Shown: in pieces, positions 1-8,631 of the stretch | How the letters are laid out: every line of letters starts with the position of its first letter | Position numbering within the stretch: the stretch's first letter is position 1 | Source of the DNA: Phytobacter massiliensis JC163 | Lineage (GTDB): Bacteria > Pseudomonadota > Gammaproteobacteria > Enterobacterales > Enterobacteriaceae | DNA length: 49,164 bases | Reading direction: 5' to 3' | NCBI RefSeq assembly: GCF_000321045.1 | Contig: NZ_HE578945.1 | Span: 1,812,384 to 1,861,547 of the forward strand | Notes under the pieces: generated by a model | What the model was told of the DNA's origin: nothing | What the model saw: only the letters and a program-made list of their open reading frames with translations | Database searches by the model: none | Made by a program: the position numbers and the translations under genes

Positions 1-865
1 GGCGCTCGATCCACTGGATCATTTTCCCGGCAATGTCCACGCCCGTCGTCTTTTCGATGCCTTCCAGCCCCGGCGAAGCGTTAACTTCCATCACCAGCGG
101 CCCACGCCTGGCGCGCAGAATATCGACCCCCGCCACATCAAGCCCCAGCGTTTGCGCTGCCTTAATCGCGATCTCGCGTTCAAGCGGGGTGATATTGGCC
201 ACCGTCGCCACGCCGCCCCGGTGCAGATTAGAGCGAAAATCCCCCTCCTTCGCCTGGCGTTCAATGGCCGCGACAACCTCGTTGCCCACCACCAGGCAAC
301 GAATATCGCGCCCTTTCGCCTCTTCTATATACTCCTGCACCAGAATATGGGCGTTAAGACCGCGAAAGGCGTCAATCACGCTCTCGGCCGCCTGCCGGGT
401 TTCGGCCAGCACCACGCCTATACCCTGGGTGCCTTCTACCAGTTTCACCACCAGCGGCGCTCCCCCGACCATGGCAATCAAGTCGCTGGTATCGTCAGGG
501 GAATGGGCGATGCCGGTGACCGGCAGGTCGATGCCCTGGCGCGCCAGCAGCTGCAACGAACGCAGCTTATCGCGGGCGCGGGTGATAGCGACCGACTCGT
601 TGAGAGGATAGCTACCCAGCATCTCAAACTGCCGCAGCGCGGCGGTGCCGTAATAGGTAATGGCCGAGCCAATACGGGGAACTACCGCCTCGAAATGCGG
701 CAGTTGACGACCTTTGTAATGCACCGACGACGCCGCCGGATCGATACTCATATAACAGGATAACGGATCGAGTATTTCGACCAGGTGGCCGCGTTGCGTT
801 GCGGCCTCCCGCAGGCGCTTGCATGAATAGAGCGTTCCGTCCCGGGACAATATGGCGATTTTCAC
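1..865 (-). CDS. rimK: RimK, ribosomal protein S6 glutamate ligase (3' end outside window)
   Basis: ATP-grasp ligase that adds glutamate residues to the C-terminus of ribosomal protein S6. The reading frame starts at a GTG (863-865), preceded by an AGAGAGG-type ribosome site, and reads [16 protein letters not shown], a near copy of the K-12 N-terminus, which also uses GTG. 288 codons are visible, ending in MIQWIER at the window edge; the K-12 protein has 300 residues, so about 12 are missing. ATP-grasp segments are visible, including the metal-site region [11 protein letters not shown] near the end. In K-12 rimK follows ybjC-nfsA; here it is directly divergent from grxA. Identity is secure; only the tail is unseen. 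Confidence 0.95.
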   Translation of the reverse strand, partial: MKIAILSRDGTLYSCKRLREAATQRGHLVEILDPLSCYMSIDPAASSVHYKGRQLPHFEAVVPRIGSAITYYGTAALRQFEMLGSYPLNESVAITRARDKLRSLQLLARQGIDLPVTGIAHSPDDTSDLIAMVGGAPLVVKLVEGTQGIGVVLAETRQAAESVIDAFRGLNAHILVQEYIEEAKGRDIRCLVVGNEVVAAIERQAKEGDFRSNLHRGGVATVANITPLEREIAIKAAQTLGLDVAGVDILRARRGPLVMEVNASPGLEGIEKTTGVDIAGKMIQWIER

Positions 866-1052
866 CCTGCACCTCTCTGACCAGACCAGGAAAAGCCTGC
901 GTATCATACACGCAGCAGGGAGGAGGATGAACGGGAATTCGCAACGGCCCGGCTGAAAGGTTGCGAGAATTAACACAACAGGCATAACCAGCCTGTTAAA
1001 CCCGCAGATCGCCGTTATGATAGGGGTTCACCGTCTGGTTTAAGGAGGAGCG

Positions 1053-1316
1053 ATGGAAACTGTTATTTATGGTCGCGCCGGCTGCCCGCAGTGCGCGCGC
1101 GTAAAAGAGCTGGCGGAAAAGATAGCGAAAAAGCGCGATGATTTTCACTGGCGCTATGTGGATATTCACACCGATGGCGTTACCCGCGCGCAGCTGGAGC
1201 AGGCGGCAGGCAAGCCAATAGAGACCGTGCCGCAAATTTTTATCGACCAGCAGCATATCGGCAGCTTTGCGGAGTTTGAGAAATATATCCGCAAGCATTT
1301 TGGCCGCCTGGCGTAA
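1053..1316 (+). CDS. grxA: Glutaredoxin 1 with variant CPQC active site
   Basis: Small cytoplasmic dithiol glutaredoxin, 87 residues (K-12 Grx1 has 85), which reduces disulfides such as those of ribonucleotide reductase and OxyR using glutathione. It starts METVIYGRAGC and keeps the glutathione-site block TVPQIFIDQQHIG. The active site is C11-P-Q-C14; the enterobacterial protein normally has CPYC, so the Tyr is replaced by Gln. Divergence from K-12 is higher than for neighbouring genes. The start is fixed by a very strong AAGGAGG ribosome site at 1042-1048. In K-12 the gene is OxyR-activated; I could not pick out a convincing OxyR site in the 187-base gap to rimK. Confidence 0.93.
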   Translation: METVIYGRAGCPQCARVKELAEKIAKKRDDFHWRYVDIHTDGVTRAQLEQAAGKPIETVPQIFIDQQHIGSFAEFEKYIRKHFGRLA

Positions 1317-1336
1317 CGGCGCTAGCGCGCGCCGTT
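1315..1336. terminator. Hairpin between convergent grxA and ybjM
   Basis: Inverted repeat AACGGCGC (1315-1322) and GCGCCGTT (1329-1336) spans the two stop codons. There is no clear T run, so it may protect mRNA 3' ends or act as a weak bidirectional terminator. Confidence 0.45.
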
Positions 1337-1690
1337 GCCGAAAAAATTGCTGATAAACAGGTAGCAGAGCGCGCCCAGCGCACACCAAAACACGGCGCTG
1401 AACAGCCAGGCCAGCTCCTGCCAGAAGGAGCGAACCGGTGTGAAAAACAGGCGCATCATGATAAAGCAGAGCGGCGCGGCCAGCATTGCGCCGAACAGCG
1501 GAAGCAGCACCTTGCGTCGCCGGGAAAAGATACCGGCGACCGCGCCAGGCAGGGTGAAAAAAAGCAGCCCCAGCTCCGGGTTGCCAGAGGTACGAAATGC
1601 GCCCTGCGTATTCGTTACCACTGATAGACACACCACGATGAACAGAATAAAGCAGCAGGCTATTCCCGCTAACCCGTGTTTATGTTTCAA
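1322..1690 (-). CDS. ybjM: YbjM, inner-membrane protein of unknown function
   Basis: A 122-residue hydrophobic protein, close in length to K-12 YbjM (125). It begins MKHKHGLAGIACCF and shows about four membrane segments; the conserved stretch RSFWQELAWLFSAVFWCALGALC matches K-12 nearly residue for residue. The start chosen is a TTG codon (1688-1690), because it aligns with the K-12 start and has AGGAGG at 1696-1701, five bases upstream. A longer in-frame ATG extension to 1801 exists but has no ribosome site and no homology. The function is unknown. It is convergent with grxA and divergent from ybjL. Confidence 0.88.
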   Translation of the reverse strand: MKHKHGLAGIACCFILFIVVCLSVVTNTQGAFRTSGNPELGLLFFTLPGAVAGIFSRRRKVLLPLFGAMLAAPLCFIMMRLFFTPVRSFWQELAWLFSAVFWCALGALCYLFISNFFGNGAR

Positions 1691-1967
1691 ACCAGCCTCC
1701 TGAATTTTCTCTATCAAACTGCATATCCGTACAAAAGAACACCTGGTCAGATAAAGCATCATGGCAATCCCTGCCCAAGAGCCCCGTGCGATAGAGATCA
1801 TTCTTGCTAGCCGCGACTATTCATTACGATTACACTAGCGGCCAGCTAATGGTTTGCCGGGAATATTGATGTGTTACAGCACATTTCTCGTTTAAGATTA
1901 TGCGCAAACCTTAGCCCAAATAACCATTTCTTTCAACAGCTTACAAGTAAACAAGAAGTTAGCCTCC

Positions 1968-3653
1968 GTGAATATAAACGTCGCAGATTTGTTAAACGGG
2001 AATTACATACTGTTATTATTTGTCGTACTTGCGCTAGGACTCTGCCTGGGTAAATTACGACTGGGTTCAGTACAACTCGGTAATTCCATTGGCGTTTTAG
2101 TCGTTTCTTTATTATTGGGTCAGCAGCATTTCAGCATTAACACCGACGCGCTTAATTTAGGCTTTATGCTGTTTATTTTTTGCGTCGGCGTGGAAGCGGG
2201 CCCCAACTTTTTTTCTATTTTTTTTCGCGACGGCAAAAATTATCTGATGCTGGCGCTGGTGCTGGTCGGTAGCGCCCTGCTGCTCACCCTCGGGTTAGGT
2301 AAGCTATTTGGCTGGGATATCGGCCTGACTGCGGGCATGCTGGCCGGTTCGATGACCTCCACGCCGGTACTGGTTGGCGCGGGCGATACGCTACGCCACT
2401 CCGGCATGGAGAGCGGCTCCCTTGCCCGCGCGCTGGACAACCTGAGCCTCGGCTACGCCCTGACCTACCTGATTGGCCTGGTCAGCCTGATTGTCGGCGC
2501 CCGCTATATGCCGAAGCTGCAGCATCAGGATCTGCAAACCAGCGCGCAGCAGATCGCCCGCGAGCGCGGCCTCGACGCCGATTCCCATCGTAAGGTTTAC
2601 CTGCCGGTGATCCGCGCCTATCGCGTCGGGCCGGAGCTGGTAGCATGGGCCGACGGCAAAAACCTGCGCGAGCTGGGCATTTACCGCCAGACCGGCTGCT
2701 ATATTGAGCGCATCCGCCGTAACGGCATTCTTGCCAACCCCGACGGCGACGCCGTTTTACAGGTTGGGGATGAGATTTCACTGGTTGGCTACCCGGATGC
2801 CCATGCCCGCCTTGACCCGAGCTTCCGCAACGGTAAAGAGGTGTTCGATCGCGATCTGCTCGACATGCGCATCGTCACCGAAGAGGTGGTGGTTAAAAAC
2901 CATAACGTGGTGGGCCGCCGTCTGGCGCAGCTAAAGCTTACCGATCACGGCTGCTTCCTGAACCGGGTTATCCGCAGCCAGATTGAAATGCCCATTGACG
3001 ACAACATCGTGCTTAACAAAGGGGATGTGCTGCAGATTAGCGGTGAAACGCGACGGGTGAAGACCATCGCCGACCGCATCGGCTTTATCTCCATTCACAG
3101 CCAGGTCACTGACCTGCTGGCGTTTTGCGCCTTTTTCATTGTTGGCCTGATGATCGGCATGATCACCTTCCAGTTCAGCTCGTTCAGCTTTGGCGTCGGG
3201 AATGCCGCAGGCTTACTATTCGCGGGCATCATGCTCGGCTTTCTGCGCGCCAACCACCCTACCTTCGGCTACATTCCGCAGGGGGCGCTCAATATGGTGA
3301 AGGAGTTCGGCCTGATGGTGTTTATGGCCGGGGTGGGTTTAAGCGCCGGTAGCGGCATCGGCCACGGGCTGGGGGCGGTAGGCGGCCAGATGCTGATTGC
3401 CGGGCTTCTCGTCAGCCTGGTGCCGGTGGTTATCTGTTTTCTGTTTGGCGCATACGTGCTGAAAATGAACCGCGCGTTGCTGTTTGGCGCACTGATGGGG
3501 GCGCGCACCTGCGCACCTGCTATGGAGATCATTAGCGACACCGCGCGCAGTAACATCCCGGCGCTGGGGTATGCGGGGACATATGCTATCGCCAACGTTC
3601 TGCTTACCCTCGCGGGCACGCTGATCATCATCATCTGGCCGGGCCTCGGATAA
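1968..3653 (+). CDS. ybjL: YbjL, AspT/YidE-family putative transporter with RCK domains
   Basis: A 561-residue integral membrane protein of the aspartate:alanine exchanger (AAE) family. Two hydrophobic halves (about residues 1-175 and 380-561) flank a soluble region with two TrkA_C/RCK-like domains (about 200-370), which in this family bind a ligand. The start is a GTG at 1968, just after AGCCTCC, and gives the K-12-like N-terminus [20 protein letters not shown]. The length equals K-12 YbjL. The substrate has not been established; the family suggests dicarboxylate or amino-acid exchange. It stands alone and is followed by the rybB sRNA on the same strand. Confidence 0.93.
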   Translation: MNINVADLLNGNYILLLFVVLALGLCLGKLRLGSVQLGNSIGVLVVSLLLGQQHFSINTDALNLGFMLFIFCVGVEAGPNFFSIFFRDGKNYLMLALVLVGSALLLTLGLGKLFGWDIGLTAGMLAGSMTSTPVLVGAGDTLRHSGMESGSLARALDNLSLGYALTYLIGLVSLIVGARYMPKLQHQDLQTSAQQIARERGLDADSHRKVYLPVIRAYRVGPELVAWADGKNLRELGIYRQTGCYIERIRRNGILANPDGDAVLQVGDEISLVGYPDAHARLDPSFRNGKEVFDRDLLDMRIVTEEVVVKNHNVVGRRLAQLKLTDHGCFLNRVIRSQIEMPIDDNIVLNKGDVLQISGETRRVKTIADRIGFISIHSQVTDLLAFCAFFIVGLMIGMITFQFSSFSFGVGNAAGLLFAGIMLGFLRANHPTFGYIPQGALNMVKEFGLMVFMAGVGLSAGSGIGHGLGAVGGQMLIAGLLVSLVPVVICFLFGAYVLKMNRALLFGALMGARTCAPAMEIISDTARSNIPALGYAGTYAIANVLLTLAGTLIIIIWPGLG

Positions 3654-3684
3654 CTCCGAAGTTAAGAAAAAGTTTTCAGCGGGG

Positions 3685-3713
3685 CGAACTTTTCTTGTAA
3701 GCGTCAGTCATAA
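3685..3713 (+). promoter_or_regulatory. Sigma-E promoter of rybB
   Basis: A -35 GAACTT (3686-3691) and a -10 TCATAA (3708-3713) are 16 bases apart, matching the sigma-E pattern GGAACTT-N16-TCtgA. The RNA start at 3719 is six bases downstream. K-12 rybB is known to be sigma-E dependent. Confidence 0.78.
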
Positions 3714-3718
3714 CTAGT

Positions 3719-3797
3719 GCCACTGCTTTTCTTTGATGTCCCCAATTTGTGGAGCCCATCAACCCCGCCACTTAGGTTCAAGGTTGATGGGTTTTTT
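3719..3797 (+). ncRNA. rybB: RybB, sigma-E-dependent Hfq-binding sRNA
   Basis: A 79-nt RNA with the conserved 5' seed GCCACTGCTTTTC that, in E. coli and Salmonella, base-pairs with outer-membrane porin mRNAs to repress them under envelope stress. The 3' end is a strong intrinsic terminator: CCCATCAAC (3755-3763) pairs with GTTGATGGG (3783-3791), followed by six T. Sequence differences from K-12 are confined to the mid region and the terminator loop. Its place between ybjL and ybjK/rcdA is the K-12 location. Confidence 0.96.
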
Positions 3798-3809
3798 GTT
3801 GCCTGTGAT

Positions 3810-4352
3810 TCATACCCCCGCAATCCTCGTCACCATCAGGTGAATCTCTTCCTGCCGTAGCGGCGTTCTGTCGGTAACAAAATGCAGCGTCATCCCTTCA
3901 ATAAAGGCATCCAGCGCCCTGGCGGTAACCGGATCGAACCACTGCTCAAGGGTGGCCTGACTGGCGCACATCCAGTTTTGCGTTACGCTTTTCAGGGTCG
4001 GCTTTTTGCTCATGTACGCGTAGAGCTGATACATCAGCTCCATATTACGCGGCGTGGTGACCTGGTCGCTGAAAATCAGCGCGGTTACCGCCTCGCAGGC
4101 CATGTCGGGACTCTCAACGCCCTCAAAGAAGGACTGATACTGGGCGGACATCTGGCGGGTAAAGCGGGTAAAGGCCTCCTCCAGCAGCGCGTCGATGCCG
4201 GAAAAATAGTAGGTCATGGAGCCAAGCGGCACCCCGGCGCAGCTGGCAATTTTACGGTGGGTGACGGCAGAAATACCGTGTTCGGCGATGGTAGCAAGCG
4301 TCGCATCCAGAATCCGCTCTCGCCGCTGCGAGTCATTGGGTCGTCGGCTCAT
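3810..4352 (-). CDS. rcdA: RcdA (YbjK), TetR-family regulator
   Basis: A 180-residue TetR-type DNA-binding protein. The N-terminal helix-turn-helix is visible ([20 protein letters not shown], then [11 protein letters not shown]), followed by a divergent ligand domain closely matching K-12 RcdA/YbjK (178 residues). In K-12 RcdA activates csgD and regulates stress and biofilm genes. The start ATG (4350-4352) has GAGAGG five bases upstream; an in-frame extension to 4409 would run through the operator-like palindrome and is rejected. It is divergent from ybjJ with a shared 80-base control region. Confidence 0.92.
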   Translation of the reverse strand: MSRRPNDSQRRERILDATLATIAEHGISAVTHRKIASCAGVPLGSMTYYFSGIDALLEEAFTRFTRQMSAQYQSFFEGVESPDMACEAVTALIFSDQVTTPRNMELMYQLYAYMSKKPTLKSVTQNWMCASQATLEQWFDPVTARALDAFIEGMTLHFVTDRTPLRQEEIHLMVTRIAGV

Positions 4353-4370
4353 AAATCCTCTCAACAGAAT

Positions 4371-4386
4371 GTGTACAAATGTACAC
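4371..4386. promoter_or_regulatory. Palindromic operator, probably for RcdA
   Basis: Perfect inverted repeat GTGTACA-AA-TGTACAC in the rcdA/ybjJ divergent gap, 19 bases upstream of the rcdA start codon. TetR-family proteins usually bind such palindromes next to their own gene, so autoregulation is the simplest reading. The assignment to RcdA is inferred from position. Confidence 0.65.
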
Positions 4387-4432
4387 TTCCTTGCTAGTGT
4401 TGTCTGCAACTTTCCCTGCAGGATGCGACCTT

Positions 4433-5626
4433 ATGCCAGCTACCTCACATCGTCATGCCCTGAAACGCCGACTCTGGGCGCTGTTCACCTTCTTCTTTTT
4501 ACCCGGTCTGCTGATGGCCTCCTGGGCCTCTCGTACCCCTGCCATCCGCGATATTCTCTCCGTATCGACGGCAGAGATGGGCGTGGTGCTGTTTGGCCTT
4601 TCCGTAGGTTCAATGAGCGGCATCCTCTCTTCCGGCTGGCTGGTTAAGCGCTTCGGTACCCGCAAGGTGATCCGCGCCTGCATGTCCTTTTCCGTGGTGG
4701 GCATGTCTGTTATGAGCCTCGCCCTGTGGCTGGCTTCGCCCATTCTGTTTGCGCTTGGCCTCGCCGTCTTCGGCGGTAGCCTGGGTGCAGGGGAAGTGGC
4801 AATGAATGTCGAAGGGGCGGTAGTCGAGCGTGAGATGAACAAAACCGTGCTGCCGATGATGCACGGCTTTTACAGCCTTGGCACCCTGGCCGGGGCGGGC
4901 GTGGGCATGACGCTAACGGCGCTGGGTATGCCTGCGAATGTTCACATCCTGCTGGCGGCGCTGGTGGTTATCCTGCCTATTTTCATCGCCATCACTGCCG
5001 TGCCGGAGGGCACCGGGAAAGACTCCGCCGAAGATAAACAGCGAGGCCGTCAGGGGGTGCCCTTCTGGCGTGACGTCCAGCTACTGCTCATTGGGGTGGT
5101 GGTACTGGCAATGGCTTTTGCCGAGGGGTCGGCTAACGACTGGCTGCCGCTGCTAATGGTGGACGGGCACGGTTTTAATCCGACGTCAGGTTCGCTTATC
5201 TATACCGGTTTTACGCTCGGCATGACCGTCGGGCGCTTTACCGGCGGCTGGTTTATTGACCGCTACAGCCGGGTGGCCGTCGTGCGGGCCAGCGCGCTGA
5301 TGGGGGCGCTGGGGATCGGGCTGATTATTTTCGTCGATAACGCGTGGATTGCCGGCGCCTCGGTGATTTTCTGGGGGCTGGGGGCATCGCTGGGTTTCCC
5401 GCTGACTATCTCTGCCGCCAGCGATACCGGCCCGGATGCGCCCACCCGCGTGAGCGTGGTCGCCACCACGGGCTATCTGGCCTTTCTGGTCGGCCCGCCG
5501 CTGCTGGGTTTCCTCGGGGAGCACTACGGCTTACGCAGCGCCATGCTGGTGGTGTTAAGCCTGATGATCATCGCCGCGCTGGTCGCCAGAGCCGTGGCAA
5601 AACCAGCCTCGCCAGCGTCGGCGTAA
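4433..5626 (+). CDS. ybjJ: YbjJ, MFS transporter
   Basis: A 397-residue major-facilitator protein, near-identical over long stretches to K-12 YbjJ (402 residues), for example [20 protein letters not shown] and [20 protein letters not shown]. It has twelve predicted membrane helices and the MFS loop motif [14 protein letters not shown] in the second half. Its substrate is unknown. I place the start at the ATG at 4433 ([15 protein letters not shown]), which aligns with the K-12 start region; the longer frame from 4379 overlaps the palindromic operator. It is divergent from rcdA and convergent with mdfA. Confidence 0.9.
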   Translation: MPATSHRHALKRRLWALFTFFFLPGLLMASWASRTPAIRDILSVSTAEMGVVLFGLSVGSMSGILSSGWLVKRFGTRKVIRACMSFSVVGMSVMSLALWLASPILFALGLAVFGGSLGAGEVAMNVEGAVVEREMNKTVLPMMHGFYSLGTLAGAGVGMTLTALGMPANVHILLAALVVILPIFIAITAVPEGTGKDSAEDKQRGRQGVPFWRDVQLLLIGVVVLAMAFAEGSANDWLPLLMVDGHGFNPTSGSLIYTGFTLGMTVGRFTGGWFIDRYSRVAVVRASALMGALGIGLIIFVDNAWIAGASVIFWGLGASLGFPLTISAASDTGPDAPTRVSVVATTGYLAFLVGPPLLGFLGEHYGLRSAMLVVLSLMIIAALVARAVAKPASPASA

Positions 5627-5636
5627 CGACGCTTCT

Positions 5637-5657
5637 GGCCGCCTGTAACAGGCGGCC
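5637..5657. terminator. Hairpin between convergent ybjJ and mdfA
   Basis: Perfect stem GGCCGCCTG-TAA-CAGGCGGCC touching the mdfA stop codon. No T run follows on either side, so termination strength is uncertain. Confidence 0.5.
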
Positions 5658-6889
5658 TACCCTTCCAGCGAGTTACCCACCCGCTTATCGCGCAGGAAAA
5701 TCACCATCAGCCCCAGCCAGACAACGCCGTTCAACAGATTAAAAAGGCTGAACAGGCCGTTGCCGCCCACCAGCCAGGCATGTTTGCTTACCTCAATGCC
5801 CACGGTAAAAATCAGCATCTGCAGCATGCCCATCGCGGCGGAAACCGCCCCTTTACTCACGTCGCTGGCGAATAACGTCAGCCGCACCAGCCCGGCGTTC
5901 GCCAGCCCAATGCCAAAAGCGTACAGGCTCAGCCCGGCGGTCATCCACAAATAAGCGTGCGAGGAAGCCACGGTCGCCACTGCCGCCAGCGCCAGACCGG
6001 CGGCAATGGGCCAGCCGCCAAGAATAATCAGGGCGCGCACGGTACGCCGGGAGGTAAGACGCGCCAGCACCAGATTGCCCACAATCAGCGCGCCGAATAT
6101 CGGCACCTGCAGCAGCCCGTACTCATAGCTGCTGAGCTGCTCGCCGCTGATGATAATAATGGGAGACTGCGCAATCCACGCCAGCAGCGGCAGGCTGACG
6201 AAGCCGGTCGCCAGCGCACCCGCCACAAAACGGACGTTTTTCAGCACCAGCGCATAGTCCTGCCACAGCGCCTTCATAGAGAGGGGCTCGCCCAGCCGGG
6301 TGGCGGTTTCCGGCATCGCCCGTTGCAGACCGACAAAGGCCACCGCCGCCAGCAGCGCAAACAGCACAAACATTCCCTGCCACGGGGCGACATGCACCCA
6401 GGCAGCGCCTACCAGCGGCCCGAGCAGCGGCGCAATCAGCGCGACGTTGGCCATCAGGGCGGTAATTTTGATGCACACCGCCTCTTCGTAGGACTCCTGA
6501 ATTGCCGCGTAGCCCACCGCGCCAATAAAGCACAGGCTGATGCCCTGCAGAAAGCGCAGGACGGTGAACTGCTCAATGGTCTGCGCCAGCAGCGTCGCCA
6601 GGCAGGTGACGATAAACCACACCACGCCCGCCAGCATCACCGGGCGGCGGCCGCGTCTGTCCGACAGCGGCCCCAGCAGCCACTGCAAAAACATGCCGCC
6701 TGCCAGATAGGCGGTCATTGACGTTGGCACCCACTCGATACCGGCCTGGTACTGATCGACCACCGCCAGCATACCAGGCTGGATCATATCGTTGCCGATA
6801 TAGGTCGAAAATTCGTACAGCACCAGACAAAGGGGAAACAGCAGCGCCTGGCGGCCCAGACGGCGGCCAGAAAGGGAATGATTTTGCAT
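5657..6889 (-). CDS. mdfA: MdfA (Cmr), multidrug/H+ antiporter
   Basis: A 410-residue, twelve-helix MFS drug/proton antiporter, the same length as K-12 MdfA and very similar throughout. The key acidic residue E26 in helix 1 (LCLVLYE26FSTYIGND) is present, as are the MFS motif [13 protein letters not shown] and the antiporter motif C region with GPLVGAAW. It exports chloramphenicol, quinolones and lipophilic cations in E. coli. The start ATG at 6889 gives [18 protein letters not shown], aligned with K-12; an in-frame extension to 6931 is unsupported. It is divergent from ybjG. Confidence 0.95.
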   Translation of the reverse strand: MQNHSLSGRRLGRQALLFPLCLVLYEFSTYIGNDMIQPGMLAVVDQYQAGIEWVPTSMTAYLAGGMFLQWLLGPLSDRRGRRPVMLAGVVWFIVTCLATLLAQTIEQFTVLRFLQGISLCFIGAVGYAAIQESYEEAVCIKITALMANVALIAPLLGPLVGAAWVHVAPWQGMFVLFALLAAVAFVGLQRAMPETATRLGEPLSMKALWQDYALVLKNVRFVAGALATGFVSLPLLAWIAQSPIIIISGEQLSSYEYGLLQVPIFGALIVGNLVLARLTSRRTVRALIILGGWPIAAGLALAAVATVASSHAYLWMTAGLSLYAFGIGLANAGLVRLTLFASDVSKGAVSAAMGMLQMLIFTVGIEVSKHAWLVGGNGLFSLFNLLNGVVWLGLMVIFLRDKRVGNSLEG

Positions 6890-7000
6890 GCAAGCTCTTA
6901 AAACGGGAAAAATCGCGCCGAGTGTAATCAAAGCCCTGACATAGCGATAGCGATTTATGTAGCCTGCCGGGCAGAAAGCATTTTTCCACCCACGCCGCCT

Positions 7001-7017
7001 CTTAAGGTTGTCTTAAT
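7001..7017 (+). promoter_or_regulatory. PmrA (BasR) box upstream of ybjG
   Basis: CTTAAG-N5-CTTAAT, the canonical PmrA half-site pair, overlaps the position expected for the -35 of a promoter whose -10 is CATAAT (7026-7031). Salmonella ybjG is a known PmrA target. A weaker CTTAAG-N5-TCTAAC pair follows at about 7056-7072. Confidence 0.75.
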
Positions 7018-7170
7018 TATTGCGGCATAATCTGTCATCCGACTGAAATATTTGTCTTAAGAATCGTCTAACTCTCCGTCAAATAAGATAAAACGACTTT
7101 ACCGCGTTCCGCCCCGCTTTTAAGGTGAGCGCTTTACTCTTTCCCGGATGCGCCAGGAGCCTGACAACGT

Positions 7171-7779
7171 ATGCTTGAGAGTTTGAATTACACGCTATTC
7201 ACCTGGATTAACGCCACCCCCGCCTCCCCGGCCTGGCTTATCGCCTTCGCGCGGTTTATCGCCAAAGATTTGATCACCCTCGCTCCGCTGCTGGCGGCCG
7301 CGCTTTGGCTGTGGGGCCCCCGCGACCAGCTTAGCGCCCAGCGCCAGCTGGTGGTGAAACTGGCGCTGGCGATGGTAATCAGCCTGAGCGTCTCCTGGCT
7401 TATCGGCCACGCTTTCCCTCACGACAGGCCGTTTGTCGACCATATTGGCTATAACTTCCTGCACCACGCGCCGGACGACTCCTTCCCCAGCGATCACGGC
7501 ACCGCCATCTTTACCTTTGCGGTGGCGTTTATTGCCTGGCACCGGGCGTGGTCCGGCGCGCTGATGATGGCCGTCGCGCTGGCCATCGCGTGGTCCCGCG
7601 TCTATCTGGGCGTGCACTGGCCGCTGGATATGCTCGGCGGTCTGTTTGTCGCCCTTTGCGGCTGCCTGAGCGCGCAGATGCTCTGGCACGTTTTCGGCGC
7701 CCCGCTTCACCGTCTGTTACAGCAGCTGTATCGCCTCTGTTTCGCCATTCCCATTCGGATGGGCTGGGTGCGTGACTAA
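7171..7779 (+). CDS. ybjG: YbjG, undecaprenyl-diphosphate phosphatase (PAP2 family)
   Basis: A 202-residue inner-membrane PAP2 phosphatase that recycles undecaprenyl pyrophosphate for peptidoglycan and lipopolysaccharide synthesis. The phosphatase motifs are visible in order: FPHDRPF, then PSDHGT with the catalytic His, then SRVYLGVHWPLD. The length is four residues over K-12 (198) through a short internal insertion near GPRDQLSAQRQ. The upstream PmrA box suggests induction by high Fe3+ or polymyxin-type signals. The gene ends before a good terminator that separates it from deoR. Confidence 0.94.
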   Translation: MLESLNYTLFTWINATPASPAWLIAFARFIAKDLITLAPLLAAALWLWGPRDQLSAQRQLVVKLALAMVISLSVSWLIGHAFPHDRPFVDHIGYNFLHHAPDDSFPSDHGTAIFTFAVAFIAWHRAWSGALMMAVALAIAWSRVYLGVHWPLDMLGGLFVALCGCLSAQMLWHVFGAPLHRLLQQLYRLCFAIPIRMGWVRD

Positions 7780-7800
7780 GCCTGGCGGCGACGGTAAGAT

Positions 7801-7830
7801 AAATGCCCTGCTTGATGCGGGGCATTTTTT
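7801..7830 (+). terminator. Intrinsic terminator after ybjG
   Basis: AAATGCCCTGC pairs with GCGGGGCATTT around a short loop and is followed by a run of six T. It lies just before the deoR ribosome site. Confidence 0.85.
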
Positions 7831-7843
7831 ATTCAGGGGAATT

Positions 7844-8601
7844 ATGGAAACGAGACGTGACGAGCGGATAGGTCAACTTCTGTCGGCGCTAAAGCGCAGC
7901 GATAAACTGCATCTGAAAGAGGCGGCGGCGCTGCTGGGCGTCTCTGAGATGACCATTCGCCGCGACCTTAGCGCCAACAGCGCCCCGGTCGTGCTGTTGG
8001 GAGGCTATATTGTGCTGGAGCCCCGCACCGCCAGCCACTATCTGCTTAGCGATCAAAAAACCGCCTGGTGGATGAAAAACGTCGGGCGGGTGAACTGGCG
8101 GCCACCCTGGTGAAGCCACACCAGATGGTCTTTTTTGACTGCGGCACCACAACCCCGTGGATTATTGAAGCGCTCGACAATGAGCTGCCGTTCACCGGCA
8201 TTTGCTACTCTTTGAATACGTTTCTGGCGCTGCAGGAAAAACCGCTCTGCCGGGCTATTCTCAGCGGCGGCGAATTTCATGCCAGCAACGCTATTTTCCA
8301 GCCGCTGAACTTTAAAGAGACCCTCAGCTATCTGCGCCCGGATATCGCCTTCTATTCGGCAGCGGGCGTGCACGCGGAAAAAGGCGTCACCTGCTTCAAC
8401 CTGGAGGAGTTGCCCCTTAAGCACTGGGCAATGTCCAGCGCGCAGCGGCATGTTTTAGTGGTCGACCACAGCAAGTTCGGTAAAGTACGCCCTGCCTGCA
8501 TGGGGGATCTGAACTGCTTTGATGTGATTGTCAGCGATCGCTGCCCTGATGAGACGCTGGCGAACGTCGCCGCCAGCGAGAACATGACTCTGATGTACTG
8601 A
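7844..8601 (+). pseudogene. deoR: deoR with a one-base frameshift in an A run
   Basis: DeoR represses the deoxyribonucleoside catabolic genes. The ORF begins METRRDERIGQLL at 7844 after AGGGGA, and has the DeoR helix-turn-helix (LHLKEAAALLGVSEMTIRRDL). At 8055-8060 the run CAAAAAA holds six A; seven would keep the frame. As written, the frame goes out after SDQK and stops at 8113. The -1 frame then continues as RLVDEKRRAGELAATLV to LMY, the K-12 C-terminus. With one A restored the protein would be 252 residues, exactly the K-12 length. The rest is intact and shows no further decay, so this is a recent mutation, a homopolymer sequencing error, or slippage. It is convergent with dacC. Confidence 0.88.
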
Positions 8602-8621
8602 CCGTGCCCGCTGGGGCACGG
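8602..8621. terminator. Hairpin between convergent deoR and dacC
   Basis: Perfect stem CCGTGCCC-GCTG-GGGCACGG immediately after the deoR stop codon. There is no T run. Confidence 0.5.
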
Positions 8622-8631
8622 CCTGACAGCA

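Noticed and set aside
866-1052. OxyR site for grxA
   Set aside because: I looked for the spaced ATAG/CTAT pattern and found only isolated fragments, not a convincing site.
8055-8060. Programmed -1 frameshifting in deoR
   Set aside because: The CAAAAAA run is not in the frame of a canonical X-XXY-YYZ heptamer, no obvious stimulatory structure follows, and DeoR in relatives is a single frame.
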